NCBI GenBank assembly: GCA_958298945.1
Contig: OY282606.1
Coordinates: forward strand, 90,651,696-90,715,695
DNA: 64,000 nucleotides
Direction of reading: 5' to 3'
Source of the DNA: Atherix ibis
Taxonomy: Eukaryota > Arthropoda > Insecta > Diptera > Athericidae
Below are positions 35,455 to 48,604 of this stretch, one piece after another (the stretch's first letter is position 1; every line of letters begins with the position of its first letter). The position numbers and the translations under genes are program-made. Below the pieces are notes generated by a model. That model worked only from the letters and a program-made list of their open reading frames with translations, had not been told where the DNA came from and did not search any database.

Positions 35455-36590
35455 TACAAATGGGAAACCACCGTTTTTCAATAGATGGCGCCAGCCAAAA
35501 TATCAAATCAGAAATGTCAAATCGTAAGCTTAGGCATCTGTCAACAACTCCTCATAATTTTATTTATGATTTTTTATTCGTGTTATATATTTTTGTGTGC
35601 ATAAAAATGTCGAAATTTGGAGCCAAATAAGCGGGAAATTTTGTTGTTTGCCTTCAATTCGAAAAAATCTGCAGCTGAGGCGTATCGAATAATTGTAGAA
35701 ACTTATGGTGAGACTTGTATTAGTAAGAAAACGTATCGCTAATGATTCCAATGCTATAAACGTGATGATTTCGACGTGGAACATAAGAAGCGTCCCAGAC
35801 CGGTGAAAAAGTTTGAAGACACAGAATTGGAGGCATTACTGAATGAAGATCCTTGTCAAACGCGACTAGAAGTTGCAAGTTTATTCGGCGTGACTCAACA
35901 AGCCATTTTCAATATTTTTAAAGCCTTGAAAATGGTACAAAAGCAAGGAAATTGGCTGCCATGCGAGTTGAAGGCGAAAGACGTCGAACGTCGTTTGTTC
36001 ACATACGAACAGATGCTCCAGCGGCAAAAAAGAAACTGTTTTCTGTATTGTTCTGTAACTGACGATAAAAAGTGGATTCATTACGATAATCCAAAGCGAA
36101 GAAAATCGTCCGGGCATCAACAACGACGGCCAAACCAAACATCCATGACTCGAAGCTCATGCCATGTATTTGGTGGGATCAGGTCGAGGTGGTATATTAT
36201 GAGCTGTTGCAACCGGGTGAAACCATCGCAGGAACTCGCTACCAGACACAACTGATGCGTTTGAGCTAAGCATTGAAGGAAAAATGGCCACACTCATCAA
36301 ATTGATTTTATAACACGACAAGGCTCGGCCACATTTTGCTAAAGTGGTTAAAACCTACCTGTAAACACTGAAATGGGACGTCCTGCCCCACTCGCCATAT
36401 TCTCCTTATATCTACGCTTCTGACTACTACCTCTTCCGACCCATGATGCGTGGCCTGCCTGAACAGCACTTCCGATCTTAGAAAAAAGTTGTAGCTACCA
36501 ATTAACAATACTTTGAAGCATGAATATGTGAGCATTTTTTCACAATAAAGGCTCAAAATTTGATAAAAATGCCGTTTTTCCATTTTTATA
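35455..36590 (+). mobile_element. Decayed Mos1-like mariner
   Basis: Weak inverted ends can be read: left tacaaatgggaaaccaccg, right (inward) tataaaaatggaaaaacgg, with TA at both outer edges. The interior holds a strongly decayed transposase. Boundaries are approximate. Confidence 0.65.
35607..36525 (+). pseudogene. Mos1-like transposase pseudogene
   Basis: It starts at ATG 35607 (MSKFGAK) with frameshifts and stops in the first 50 codons. It then stays readable for 159 codons (35776-36255): KRPRPVKKFEDTELEALLNE, TQQAIFNIFKALKMVQKQGN, VERRLFTYEQMLQRQKR and VTDDKKWIHYDNPKRRKS. After that, in other frames: PCIWWDQVEVVYYELLQPGE, the HDKARPH block, then SPYIYASDYYLFRPM. The tail is shortened, reaching QYFEA soon after EQHFRS, so about 30 codons are missing. 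The catalytic Asp positions persist but their neighbours have changed. Confidence 0.85.
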
Positions 36591-36649
36591 AAAATCACTG
36601 CCACGATGCGATAGTTTTTAAGTAATTTTTGATGATTTTTTCGTATATT

Positions 36650-36990
36650 TAGGGCACTACTTGATGTGTGTTGGTTTTCAAAAATTTGCAAAGTTTGAGG
36701 ATTGTTTGTGAAAATATGATCTTTTGTGTAGCTTTTTCACGAAACCTCAAAATTATGCGTCCTAAGAACTTTTCGTGCAATGAAGCTAAAATTGATCGAG
36801 TTATGTTGAAGCCATATGTAATCTTAGTATCGGAATTGATAATATTAATTAAGGAAACATTCCCGCTTTTGTCATTTTCTAAGAAGTATGGGCCAATAAA
36901 ACCTTCAGACGAAAATACACACAAGGAAGTCATTTTTTTTGCAGTTACATGTAACGAAATCGGTTCTTACAGCACCTAATCCGAGTATCT
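36650..36990 (-). pseudogene. Rosa-like transposase fragment
   Basis: Minus-strand frame from 36930: SLCVFSSEGFIGPYFLEND, then NINSDTKITYG in the TVNSDRY position, then further down LHEKFLGRIILRFREKATQ, equal to FPGRIISR in relatives. It stays open for 94 codons. The QQDG block is lost or unreadable. Its orientation is opposite to the neighbouring Mos1-like copy. Confidence 0.6.
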
Positions 36991-38830
36991 TTTGCTGTAA
37001 GAACAGATTTTATGAAAGTTTCGGTAATTTAACAATTCATAATCTAAAATGGCAAACTTGATGTTTAACAAATTTTATCTTCAATAATATATATATTAGA
37101 CAATTGTTAACTGACAGTTATGTACTTTCTGACTTGCAAAATGGATAATTCAGTTTTATGACCATCGGTTTTGAATACTTTTGATTGTTTTTAATTAAAT
37201 TTTTCTCCAAAACAAACATTATTTCTAATAACTATAAATTTGATCTTTTTATTTTTTATAAATCAAATTACAAAAAAAAAACAACTGATTAAAAATAATC
37301 CAATAAGAAAAAAAAAAGTTATGGTTCTCTTAGCCCCATCATCTTGGGTGGTAAATTTACATCATAAATAATTTGTGATATAACAAGTTTAATCACTTTA
37401 CTATCGGAATAGAAGTAAAAAAAAAACTAAATAGTAAAAGATACAAATAAAAAGAGAGTGGGAATAGTACGAAAAAGAGATGAAAAAAAAAACAAAACAA
37501 AATCAAAATAGAAACGCAAACATAATAAATGTGCCACCAAAATTGTAATAATAAAAGTAGAAATTAATTTCGAAAACTTCAACACAGTCCATTATTGGAA
37601 TCAGACAGTTAACTGATATTATTCGACGATTAGAGTTTTTACGAATATTACAAGTAATCCTTCTTCGCAGAGCTGAATGGGGCATGCTGTACTCTGTAGT
37701 GACTATGAGTATCTTTAAGCTAAGAGTATCTATTCAATTTTTGGCTTATATTCGTAATTTGCTTTTTGAATTTGATTAGAATTCCGCAGAAGTAGTTGTA
37801 GAGGTAGTGGCTTGTTGTTTTTTTTTTTTTTTAGTTTTTGTTGATATTTTCTTAAATAAATGACGTGAAAACTAGTCATGACACAATTTGAACTCTTTTC
37901 CTTTAAGACATTTATTCATACGACAGCATTCTGTTTTCTTCAATAAATAAATAAACCTAACCATGCCACCACCATACCACCAGAAAATGTTCATATTCTC
38001 TCGACATGAGTTGATCATGATAACCGGCGGCTATACTCAAATCTGATGTTGTAGGGGGACCTTTGTATACGAATCGATTGTACTTGACTATTGTGGACAG
38101 AAATTGAAGAAATAAAATTAATAAACCTTTAACATTTTATATAAGGAAAATACTCTAAACTTAACAATAGAAACTGAACAGGATTTTTAAGAAAAATCAC
38201 ACCCTTTAAAAAATGATAGAAATAGTCCAAACGATAGACGGGATCAAAGGGGAATATTACCAATAACTGGAAGAACATACGCATGTGTAGGTGATAACAG
38301 ATACAGATGATGTAACCAATGTAAATAATTTAAGATAAAACAACAAACAAAACAAGAATTGTAAGGAAAACTTAAAAAACTATTTAACACAAATGTTGAT
38401 ATAAAAATTATGTCGGCAGAAGACGACTCTCCTGAACGGATTATGCGCAAATAAAAACGTGTCCAAATCATGTTAGAATAAGTCTCATAAAAATGTTCAT
38501 TCTTAAGAATTGCTAGAATACTTTTCTACACAGAAAGAAAATAAAAACAAAAAACACTTGAATGATGTTGTAAGGTTTGATGGAAAAAATAGGCAAAGTG
38601 GGTTAGGTGTGATGGAAGGGGAATTTGTAAAATGATTTTAGAGTGAACGATTGTGAAGAGAGCACAGGGCATAAAATGGACAAGAACCGATTTCGAATGA
38701 AAAGATGTTTTTTTTTTTTTTGGCTTAAAGGCAGATAGACGGAAAGATTAGGTAGGAGGAGGGGAAAAGTTCGGAGTAGGAGGGGAATTTCATTGATCAA
38801 CAGAACTATGTCGAATGAAGTATGTATTTT
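36991..38830. other. AT-rich spacer
   Basis: No gene recognised. Short frames at 37503-37685, 38244-38471 and 38603-38800 lack motifs and read through A-rich sequence. Confidence 0.6.
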
Positions 38831-38926
38831 AGTAGATCGTATCGCTGTCCAGAACCTCAGCAGGTATCAGTCTTGTAGACCTCGGCATTGGCCCAACCAT
38901 GATCATTTCTTTAATCAAAGTGTGAC

Positions 38927-39715
38927 CTAAGACTTGGTGCTTCCTTCCACAACATTCATGATTCGTGTTGACCTCGGAAAGCAGCTAGGCCCGTTGATGG
39001 GTATTCCGACATTGTTGAATGAATCCATTGACGTGTGTTTATTCAGGCCAGTCTTTACCAGATCAAACCAGTCGAAGTCAGATGAAGTTGGGTCGTACCA
39101 TCGAGCGAAATAGGCTCGAATTGACCCGTGCTGGGTGCTGATTATCATGCGGATGGAGGTACATGATGCTGTTTTCGGAAGATACCCATAGTGATGAATT
39201 TGACGACAGGTACGATTCGCTGATGATCGCCCAAACATGTGTGGACCGGATGTTCAGCATAGAATGAACTTGCATGTTCATTGTAGAAAACTTGCATGTT
39301 CAGTGTACATCTGTGGATGATTTGCGGTATTTGAAAAATATTGTATCATTCGTGATAGAGTTAGAATGGATAGAATTGTAGAGTTAAGCACTCGAATTAG
39401 TGGATCATATGTCCATCGCTGTTGCCGACGGGATATCAAATCCCAACGAATCCCCTCCAAAAAAAAATACCACTCATCAGTGCTAATTCTTTGAATGCTG
39501 TGTTGTGTTGGGAAGATCCACGCATTCCGAAGGAGTCGCATAGTGGTATCAGTGGTCACTGCAGATGATGTTGACGAAGACAAAAACGAAACCAACGATA
39601 TTGAGTACGTTGACGAGCACCAGACCAACAGAGCCGCCAAACCTGAGTAGGACTGGTTATCAATCTGGTGTGGGCGTCGAAAACAAAATACAAACTCTTG
39701 TGCACAGGTTAACAT
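38927..39715 (-). other. GC-richer island with two collinear unidentified frames
   Basis: Two minus-strand frames, 39715-39278 (145 codons) and 39238-38927 (103 codons), lie in the same reading frame, separated by 39 bases with two TGA codons counting the first frame's own stop. The region is visibly more GC-rich than its surroundings. The second frame contains RTCRQIHHYGYLPKTASC and FARWYDPTSSDFDWFDLVK, the first contains RPHQIDNQSYSGLAALL. I recognise no family. A short duplication (aacttgcatgttca twice at about 39266-39302) covers the junction. It could be a pseudogene, an exon, or part of an unknown repeat. Confidence 0.35.
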
Positions 39716-40822
39716 TGAATTACACGCTCTTTATCTGATCGAATATTAATTCGAGAATCAGTCAGGTAACGTTGTGATGCTAATTCACTCACAGCTTCGT
39801 CTACAGTGCGATGTTGTCTGTAGACCAACAAATCTTACGCTTAGAAATATCCGGAAAGTGAATACCTTCCGCACTTCATAGTTCTCTTGTTCAGTTCATC
39901 TTAAGATTTTTTCCTTTAAAAAAATTTCAAACCAATTCCAGATTCCATACAGGAAATACTACGTCATTCAATAAAAGTGAAATTTAAACTTTTGATCGCT
40001 ATTTTCTATGACAGTTTTTATTGAATAAAATTGAAAATTATCACAGATAATCCTCATTCTTTAGAATTTGAATAAAATTAATTTAATTCTTAAGCCTCTC
40101 TCTTCCCTCTTTTTTTCTTAAAAAAAAAAAAAAAACTACAACATAAAAGAAAAATAAATGCACTAAACTCTAACCGTCGAAAATTTTTGTTCTGATGTAT
40201 TAAAGTGCATAGCTTTTTATTCGTTATCATTTCTGTGTGTCTTCAATAATTTTTCATAAGAATTTCGGATTAAAGTCAACACGATTCAATTTTATTTTCA
40301 ATCAAAGCTCAAATATGATGTATATTTTTATTAGAAATATTTCTCAGGAATTTTAATATAATTCAATGTTCTTCAAATTGATTTGCTTTTATTTAAATTT
40401 ATTTCTTTTTAATTTTTGTAAAAAAAATTTTCATTTGAACTTTTCTCATATTCTTCAAGTTGATATTGTGCAAAGAATTCGTAGACCTAAGAATTTTGAT
40501 TGATTTGATTCTCTTTTATTTTGAATATTTCCTTAATTAGTATTTGATAGATTAAATTAATCCTTGACGGGTTTGAGATAAATAATGATCAATAAAAAGA
40601 ATTACAACTCAAAATTATTGAAAATACATTTTTTTTTTAAAATCGCTACGATGTCAAAAAAAAATAGTTTTTCCTTAACAAAAGTTTGCTCATTGTCCAA
40701 TTGGTTTTTTTAGAATATTAAGTTAATAATGTAATTTTGATAACAAAAAATATAATATTTAAATTGTTACTATTAGACTTCCACCAAGATCCGACCCTTT
40801 TTAGATATTTTTTTTCGTTTTC
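39716..40822. other. Spacer; GC drops to AT-rich after about 39900
   Basis: No gene recognised. Confidence 0.5.
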
Positions 40823-40939
40823 TTCGGACTATAATTCGGTTATTATTTGACAGATGTTAGTTTTTCAAAGCTCTAAAGTTGGAGTAATGTCTCCGTTTGC
40901 TCTCAATTTTGAAAATTGATTATTTACACACAAAAAAAT

Positions 40940-41115
40940 GCCTAAGTGTGTCAAATCGCATGATCTTGGAGGCAAGTTGACATCACGAATGACATTTATC
41001 GTATTATGTGGATTATGGTGCCTTTTTGGAATCACAAAAAGTTCAAATTGACATCGTTAAGTTCCAGTGAAATGGTCAGAACCCTATGAGGCTCAGAACT
41101 GACAGCACCAGTGTT
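40940..41115 (-). pseudogene. Rosa-like transposase scrap, tandem copy 1
   Basis: On the minus strand: VSSEPHRVLTISLELND (TVNSERY position), then at about 40985-40945 NLPPRSCDLTHLGIF, which equals NWPPRSCDLTPLDFF of the family. The last Asp is Gly here. The intervening QQDG block is degenerate (FQKGTIIHIIR). Confidence 0.6.
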
Positions 41116-41464
41116 GGAAGAAAAAAAAATTAGTAATATTTTCAGCATATATAGAAAATTCGAAAAAAAAAAAATTTAAAATTTCACAAGAAAATTCTAA
41201 CAAAAAGAAAATAGAAAAGGTTAAATTAAAAATAAACACATTTAAAATTGTTATAATTTCTTATAATCATGAAAAGAAAATTTCAAAAATTAAAATCCAA
41301 AAAAAAAACCAAATTCAAGGAAATTCGGACTGTAATTTAGCCATTATTTGACAGATGTTAGTTTTTCAAAGCTCTAAAGTTTAAAGAATGTCTCCATTTG
41401 CTCTCAATTTTGAAAATTGATTTATTACTGGTTGTCTGAGCTTTGGCATATCTTTACAAAAAAC

Positions 41465-41645
41465 TGAATGCCCAAGTGTGTCAAATCGCATGATCTTGGA
41501 GGCAAGTTGACATCACCAATGACATTTATCGTATTATGTGGATTATGGTGCCTTTTTTTGGAATCACAAAAAGTTCAAATTGAAATCTTCAAGTTCCAGT
41601 TGAAAAAGTCAGAACCCTATCGGGCTCAGAACTGACAGCACCAGT
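41465..41645 (-). pseudogene. Rosa-like transposase scrap, tandem copy 2
   Basis: Same motifs as the first tandem copy (PPRSCDLTHLG region at about 41510-41475) with small differences, so the scrap was already broken when the segment duplicated. Confidence 0.6.
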
Positions 41646-41860
41646 GACGGAAGAAAAAGAAAATTAGTAATATTTTCAGCATATATAGAAATTTCGAAAA
41701 AAATATATTCAAAATTTCACAAGAAAATTATAAGAAAAAGATAATAGAAAAGGTTAAATTAAAAATAAATATATTTGAAATTGTTGTAATTTCTTATAAT
41801 CATAAAGAAAAGAAAAATTTCAAAAATTAAAGTAAAAAAAAGCAACAAAATTCAAGTAAA

Positions 41861-44595
41861 TTCGGCACGAGTGACCTCAAAATAATTTGTCATCGAAGCA
41901 CAATAGAGCAATTAACCAACAATCAAATTAATGACTTGAAAGATTTTTGTTGATTGCGTTTTTTCTCTTATTTCAATTCACAATTCAATTTTTTTTGTTT
42001 GTTATAACTCTTATTAGTATTATTGATTTTATTATTTTTATTTTTCTAAATTGTTGTTGATAGAATAAGGAGTATTTGAACGAAAAGTGAAGAAAATCCA
42101 TCGCATTTATGATTAATAAGAGTAAACAAATTAATTGCATTGTCATTTATGAAAATTTTCAATAAGCGAAAAAGAGAGAAAATGTTGTACGGTTAAAAAA
42201 TAAAAAAAAGTCATTGTACACGCTTAACAATGGCGAAAAGCCTATTGGAGATGTTGAAGAGAAAATGTCAAAAAAGTCACGAGCACTGAAATGATCCTTT
42301 CTCATTTTATTAATTACAAACCATGGATTTTTGTCTTACTCTTTTGTATAAATATTAACGAGAGCATTACTCTTTAACAATATAAATCAATTGGAATAAT
42401 TTTTTAATAAAACAACTAAGAGAAGAAAAATTGAAGAGAAAAAATATTATCGAGATTGTACTAAAATGTACACTATTGTAAATTGTACTCGTAATATTTT
42501 AAATAAACATTATTCATCGTGAACAAAAGCGTTCAGTTCTTGTTTCAATTAAGGAGTTTTGTTCGTTTCGTCGATTTTGGTTGTTGACTGACTGATTGGT
42601 TGGTTGGTTAACTTTGATTTTTAGAACTTTTTCGTATTTGATTTATTAGAAACAATCAACAACCCATGACATCAAGAATAAATACATTAAGAGGCGGCGA
42701 ACAAGCAGACACACGAATACTTACAAACTAAATCGGCTTAGTTTTCAATAATCAATATTGCGATAATATGAACAGAAAAATATTGTCGAGCTTAAAAAAT
42801 TTATAAGTCCATTGACGGGGGGTTGCGAGACGAGACAGGGTATTGTTGTATTAAAAGCTTTAAGGAATTTTGACATTATTTAGGAGTATCCGAAAGATCG
42901 CTGATATCATCTATTCCAATAAATAAACCAATGACAGGGGGCAATATTTTCCATTCCCGTTTAGTATGTTCGCCTGGTGTTGTTTAGTTAACGCTTTGGT
43001 GAAATTTCGAAAATTCACCCTTCCAGTGTGGTGTGTGTGTTTTTGCAGACAGATCAGCAACGATAGGAATCAGAAATGCAAATTCTTGACGATTGGTTGG
43101 TTGTTTGAATTACTTTGTAGAATTTATTCGATATTATGAGTACGAATTGAACAGAATGTGCATAATTTTGCGTTTCGAAACAATTATTTCATTTGTTAAC
43201 AAGATGGCAACTAAACTATAGTACATTGTATACGAAATATAGTAGGATATATTATAATAGCGGTCGTTTTGTCATTTGTACGAATAATGTCTGATATTGT
43301 TGTTTTTTTTTAGTCATTTCCAAAGAAATCACAAAGGTTGATCGTCATGCGTGGTTGGTTGGCTGGTTGGTTGTACCCATTTTCTAAGTTTTTCACCAGA
43401 TACTAACCATCAACTTAACACAGAGTAGAACATTTTTGTACTTACACATATATGCGATTCAATGATGATGCACAATATTGCATGCTCAGACACTATTTAT
43501 TAAATTGATTATATTTGTTCGTTTGCTCCAAAAGGAAAGTGGAACTGTGAGCGGGGGATCGATTTAAATGAAAATTTAAGTATGAATTGAAGAAATCAAC
43601 GCGTACTAATCGATTTTCATCGAAAACATTTTTCGAATTGTATATCGCAAACAACATTTAACCATATTAGATGTTGGGTGTAAAGATTGATTTTTTGCAG
43701 TCATACGAGCAGTTAAATATTGAGACAACATATCCCAGAGTGTGGAAATTCGTCTGTCTTCGAAATGGTATATGTTGCACTTAAAGTGCACCAAATGAGG
43801 TAATCCAACTGATGAAAATCGGAAAAACGGATGGAAATGTTTTTGTGACTTTTGTGCATGTCGTTTTGGTTTTTGGTGTCACTGCATGTCATCTGGCAGC
43901 CGGATAGTGTTGCAATCCCACTGGGAAGAAAAATTGCACAGCAAAACTTGGTGAATTATTGTTGAGCCACTATATTTATGCATAATTATGATGAATATCA
44001 TTCGCTGATCTTTGTTGCCATCTTTTCCCACAACATCATCGGCAAATATGGCATGCTCATTTGCCGATGCTGGGTGCTTTTGGAAGATTTATTCGTTTTG
44101 TTACTACCACTGTACAGTTAATAGTGGCTCTTTTTAGTTTTAAATCATTTTTGATATTTTCCATTTAAAATTATTTTGACATTTATTATTGATTATTTTT
44201 TAAATTTTTATTTCTTTCTTTTTTTCTTTGTTGGTAAATGCAAAATTTTATTTTTTGCTAAAATATTGAAAAGTAATTTAAATTATAAGATTTAAAAAAA
44301 TGTCTATTAAAAAAATTGATTTAAAGGTTATCCAATTTGGGCTTTGGAAAGTATGAATTAAATATACATAAAATTCAGATTTTGATAAAATTATTTTGTT
44401 TAATAATGCTTAAATATCATCCAAATAGCTACGATCAGATCTCTTGCAGGACTCAATCCTTTTGAGATAATTTTTGATGATGTTGATTAAAGATCGAAGA
44501 TTGTCTGTGTATACAAAATTGTAGTATAACTTTAAAAGAATTGTTTTCTGCTTCTTTATTTTCAAATAAATACGGATCAATGATACTGTGAGGAC
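41861..44595. other. AT-rich spacer
   Basis: No gene recognised. TTGG-type repeats lie at about 42595-42609 and 43350-43372. Confidence 0.6.
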
Positions 44596-44599
44596 AAAA

Positions 44600-44770
44600 C
44601 GCATATCAGACAGTTACTTTTCGCAGTTACAATGGCTTCCGCACTATCACTTGTTGATTTTGAAGCCTCATATATAATTTGACTTATTGACGTATCCACT
44701 GAGGGGAGAAATAGGCCTGGTCGCTTTGTTCAAAAAAGTCCAAAACGTGGTTACGGCAGAATCACAAAGT
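44600..44770 (-). pseudogene. Rosa-like element piece (5' region)
   Basis: The segment shares cttttcgca..tacaatggc, tcact, tgt.gattttgaa/gtttttaga and cctcatatataat with 58800-58870, where the minus strand clearly encodes a rosa-like transposase. No motif is readable here directly; the call rests on that similarity. Confidence 0.45.
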
Positions 44771-45110
44771 TTTTTTATAATTTGAACGTATTGATCAGAG
44801 ATTAGACGATTTATAATATTAAATGACAAAATTTAATTTAAACAAATGCTACATTGGATGACATATGTATATGACAGCTGTCAAATCAAAGGGCTATACC
44901 TTAAAAACTACGAAATATAATAATAATAATATATTTAGCGAGTAATAAGAAGCACATAGTCTCAAACCACTTCAATTAATTAGGTATTTTGTGATAAGTA
45001 ACCTTAACACAAATAATAGAAACATTGAGGCTTTTATAGAAGCTCAATATAGTATTGGCAGGTAGCCGTGAATTCTCGTAGGGATAAGTCAATTTTGTTA
45101 AGAAGATATA

Positions 45111-46331
45111 CGAAGGTCGTTCAATAAATCCTTAGAAAAAAATGGAAAAAAACTGTTTTTTAAAAAAAAAAATTTTATTTTTCAACATAATCTCCTTTTA
45201 GCTCTATACACTTTTCCAACCGTTTTTCCAAAATTTTTATCCCGTCCAAAAAATAGGATTTCGGAAGTTCTGCAAAATACTCATCCGTTTGAGCAATGAC
45301 GTCCTCGTGGGAAGTGAACCGTCGTCCGCCAAGCCATTTCTTCAGATTGGGGAAAAGAAAATAGTCACTCGGGGCCAAATCTGGTGAATAAGCGGGATGC
45401 TGCAACAATTCCATTCTCAATTCCACAATTTTGGCCATGGAAACAGCGCAGGTATGCACACGCGCATTGTCCTGATGCAAGAGGATTTTTTTCTTCTCCA
45501 ACGCTCAACCGTTGCAATAACGACGCGTAATACGCTCCTGTTATTGTTTTTCCTTTTTCCAAGTAGTCGATAAAAATGATGCCCTGCGAATCCCAAAAGA
45601 CCGTGGCCATCACCTTGCCGGCCGATGCAACAGTTTTTGCCTTCTTCGGAGCCCGTTCACCCTTGAAAATCCACTGTGATGACTGTCTCTTCGTTTCTGG
45701 AGTGTAGTAATGTATCCAGGTTTCGTCCACAGTGACATATCGACGAAGGAATTCGGCAGGATTGCGATGAAAGAGTGCCAACATAGCCTCAGAGTCCACA
45801 CCCATCTTGCCGAAATTTTTTTCACAGACAATTTTTCATGGAAAATTGAAGCGACTGTACCTTGTGATATGCCCGTGGCCTCAACTAATTCGCGCACTTT
45901 AATTCGCCGATCGTTCAAAATCAGATCGTGGATTTTGTCGATGATTTCAGGAGTAGACACCTCAACTGGGCGTCCTGAACGATGTTCAACTTTTGTGGAT
46001 GAACGGCCACGTTTAAATTCATTCACCCAATTGTAAACCATCGCAAACACAGGTGCAGATGTGCCATGAACTGCATCCAACTCGGCTTTGATTTCTTTCG
46101 GGCTTAAGCCTTTCAAATGGAGATGTTTGATGACAGCCTTAAACTCGCTTTTTTCCATTGTTATGCACAAATAAATGTCGTTAACTTTAATCGACGATAG
46201 AAATTGACCTACGCTATGGATCGAGCTGAAATTTTGACAGCTTTCCTGTCGATAATGCTACTTACAAAATTTTTACCGATACTACGAGCGCAATTTCTCG
46301 GATTTTCTAAGGACTTATTGAACGACCGTCG
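45111..46331 (-). mobile_element. Mariner, copy A of a two-copy family
   Basis: Inverted ends start CGAAGGTCGTTCAATAAATC (left) and CGACGGTCGTTCAATAAGTC (right, read inward), with TA at 45109-45110 and 46332-46333. Length 1,221 bp. It is closely similar to the element at 59025-60299 over the whole length but in the opposite orientation. Confidence 0.94.
45175..46158 (-). pseudogene. Mariner transposase, broken by two deletions
   Basis: It starts at ATG 46158 (MEKSEFKAVIKHLHLKG) and reads well through ELDAVHGTSAPVF, EFKRGRSSTK, IHDLILNDRRIKV and KISARWV. A 40-bp deletion near 45800 (compared with copy B) shifts the frame; VDSEAMLALFHRNPAEFLRR, VTVDETWIHYYTPET and GKVMATVFWDSQG follow. A second deletion of about 26 bp near 45500 returns the original frame, and HQDNARVH, PAYSPDLAPSDYFLF and IELKGDYVEK follow. 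All three catalytic Asp remain. The two deletions together remove 66 bp, 22 codons. Confidence 0.93.
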
Positions 46332-46333
46332 TA

Positions 46334-48292
46334 TTAAAGATAGTTTCTAGTGAGAAATCTTAGATATGGCTTCTTGAATTTCAGGACCTCAAACGCATTC
46401 CCAGAATTCGATAATGCACCCAACATGACTTTTTATTTCGCAACAGAAAAATTCTCGTCATCATTTATTAAAAAAAACTGCTCTCATAGTTATGTGGTTT
46501 CAGTTCTCAATTAAATAAAATATTACTTTTTATTTATATTCACTTACTTAACTTTCTGGTATTCTTAATAATTTATTGGTATTTCTTAAAGTTAATTAAT
46601 TTCAATAAAAAAAGAAATAATTACAATAATTTTCTGAAAAGTATGTTCCATACGGTTTTTATATTTATTCATTATGCATAAGAAGAAAAAATCTCACCTA
46701 CCATCTTTTGGACCTACGTAATTCTATTTACCTATTACGAAAGTAAGTATTACAAAATTCGAATAAACTACATCTGTCGACGGAGATCTCTAGCCAATCA
46801 ACTGACTGTCAGTCATTCAATCTTTCTATCTAAATCTTCTCCTATTCACGTATAGATATTTAAAAAAAAATGGCTGTGTGCACCCGTAATTTATTTATGC
46901 CAATTCTGTTAGCGTATTATTTTTATGGAGAATATAGTAAAACGCCTACGCTGGCATCTAATCGAATCCATTTGTTACTATTGCTAATTTCAAGATTAGT
47001 CATACACTTTCATCCTTGATGGGTTTCGGTTTCGGTTTTGTTAAATTATACTCTCGTAAATAGAATAAACGATTGCTGATTTTTAATAGCAAATTGGTAC
47101 GTTCATGTGTACATACAAACGAGTATACCGAAGTGCCGTCGGGGTCTCAAGATGCCCAAGACTCCGAACAAGTATTGAAACGCTCAACAAGCCATCAGTG
47201 ACATGTCGTGGGAGAATGCTTAGATACTTCAAAAGTTCTTTCTTTATGTCTGCCTCGGGTTCAACTTCATCCACGATTGACGAAGTGCATTAGGTGGCAA
47301 ACAACGAGTATTTACCACTAAATCGGGATTTATTAATTTTATTGGTATTGTTGTTTTGCGAAATGCTCGTTATATTCAATAGACAAAAACATAAATTAAC
47401 TTCATTTTGGAGACATAAAATGTGAATAAGACAAAATAATAAAAATCACCTATTATGAGTGATCATGTAGTGGTGATAAATAAATTCCACATTTATGATT
47501 ACTACTAATAAGAATATGAAAAAAGTCTCCATGAAATAGCGTCGGCTTGGAGAACTAACGAAACGGCGGTTGAATTGCATAACAAAAAGACAGTCTAGGC
47601 GAGAAATAAGTTAGACCAAAGAGTACCTACCCTCTACTTCCAGTTGAACTTGGTGCAATTATTCCCAGTTTAATTGCTGTAATTAAAATTACTATGGTAA
47701 TTTTTTTCATTATATTTTTTTTTAGAGTAATTTTCTTTAATTTCCAATTCAGTTTTAACTATTTTCATAATCAACAATATTGCACTATTAATATTTATGT
47801 GTAAATCTGTGAATGGTTTAGAATTGATATTCTGACATGGTCAAATTTTATGAGCAACTTTAATGTGAGATCGTAATTTTCAGATTTGTAGTTGGGAAAA
47901 TTGATTTGACATCGTATCGGATTCCGTCTTTCTATTTCTTTAAATAATAGTTTAAACAAAAACTAACAAGAATAAATAAAAACAAATTGCACGATTTCAA
48001 AATAATTACATAAATAAGTTACCTCAGTACAAGTGAACAAATAAGTATCCTTGACAGATAGAACAAAAGTTTGTTTATATTTATAATATTTTACAGAATT
48101 TTTTTGGTTTTTTTATAGCTGTTTGGAGTGGGTGGAGGGGAGGTGGGGGTAATACGATTAATACTACAGATATTGACATATCCTAGATATCGATCAGCGT
48201 ATTTTGTAATATTCCAAAAAAAATTTCTAGTAATTAAATAATTTACAATTGATAATTTTTCAGTTGCAAATAGAATTTAAACTATTCCAGTT
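46334..48292. other. AT-rich spacer
   Basis: No gene recognised apart from the weak frame at 47083-47290. Confidence 0.55.
47083..47290 (-). other. Short unidentified frame, open on both strands
   Basis: Minus strand: about 68 codons with balanced composition (DEVEPEADIKKELLKYLSIL, then HVTDGLLSVSILVRSLGHLE). The plus strand is open too. There is no ATG in frame at the start and no clear splice site. It could be an exon or a repeat piece. I do not recognise it. Confidence 0.2.
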
Positions 48293-48348
48293 GATTACTA
48301 CTCCCTTTAGAAGGGCAGATGATTACTACTCGCTTTAGAAGGGTAGAT
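48293..48348. repeat. 28-bp tandem duplication
   Basis: Units gattactactc(c/g)ctttagaag at 48293-48320 and 48321-48348 differ at two positions. Confidence 0.9.
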
Positions 48349-48604
48349 TGAAGAGCTTCGCGGAATGAACCGCTGCTAGATGGCAGAACTTGTCAACTAT
48401 TTTTATATTTTTATATTGGCAGCTCTATTACTTTCTATACCTGTAAATGTCGAACTGATCGACAATAGAATTTTCTTTGACAGTTACTGACCGATTGAAT
48501 TGCTCGGAATATTTTTGTTTTTTGTTTTGTTATTATTTCAAGTAATATTATAACTGAAATGTATATTCTAAGCGGCACGACTTGGTGACAAATGATGTCG
48601 GTAT

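Larger units (their letters stand above)
40823..41860. repeat. Tandem duplication of about 0.5 kb
   Basis: Unit one begins ttcggactataattcgg at 40823; unit two begins ttcggactgtaatttag at 41324 (offset 501 bp) and ends near 41860. Both contain tttgacagatgttagttttt, caaatcgcatgatcttggag and cagaactgacagcaccagtg in the same order. Unit two carries some 25-40 extra bases (around ttactggttgtctgagc). Each unit holds a rosa-like transposase scrap on the minus strand. Confidence 0.9.
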
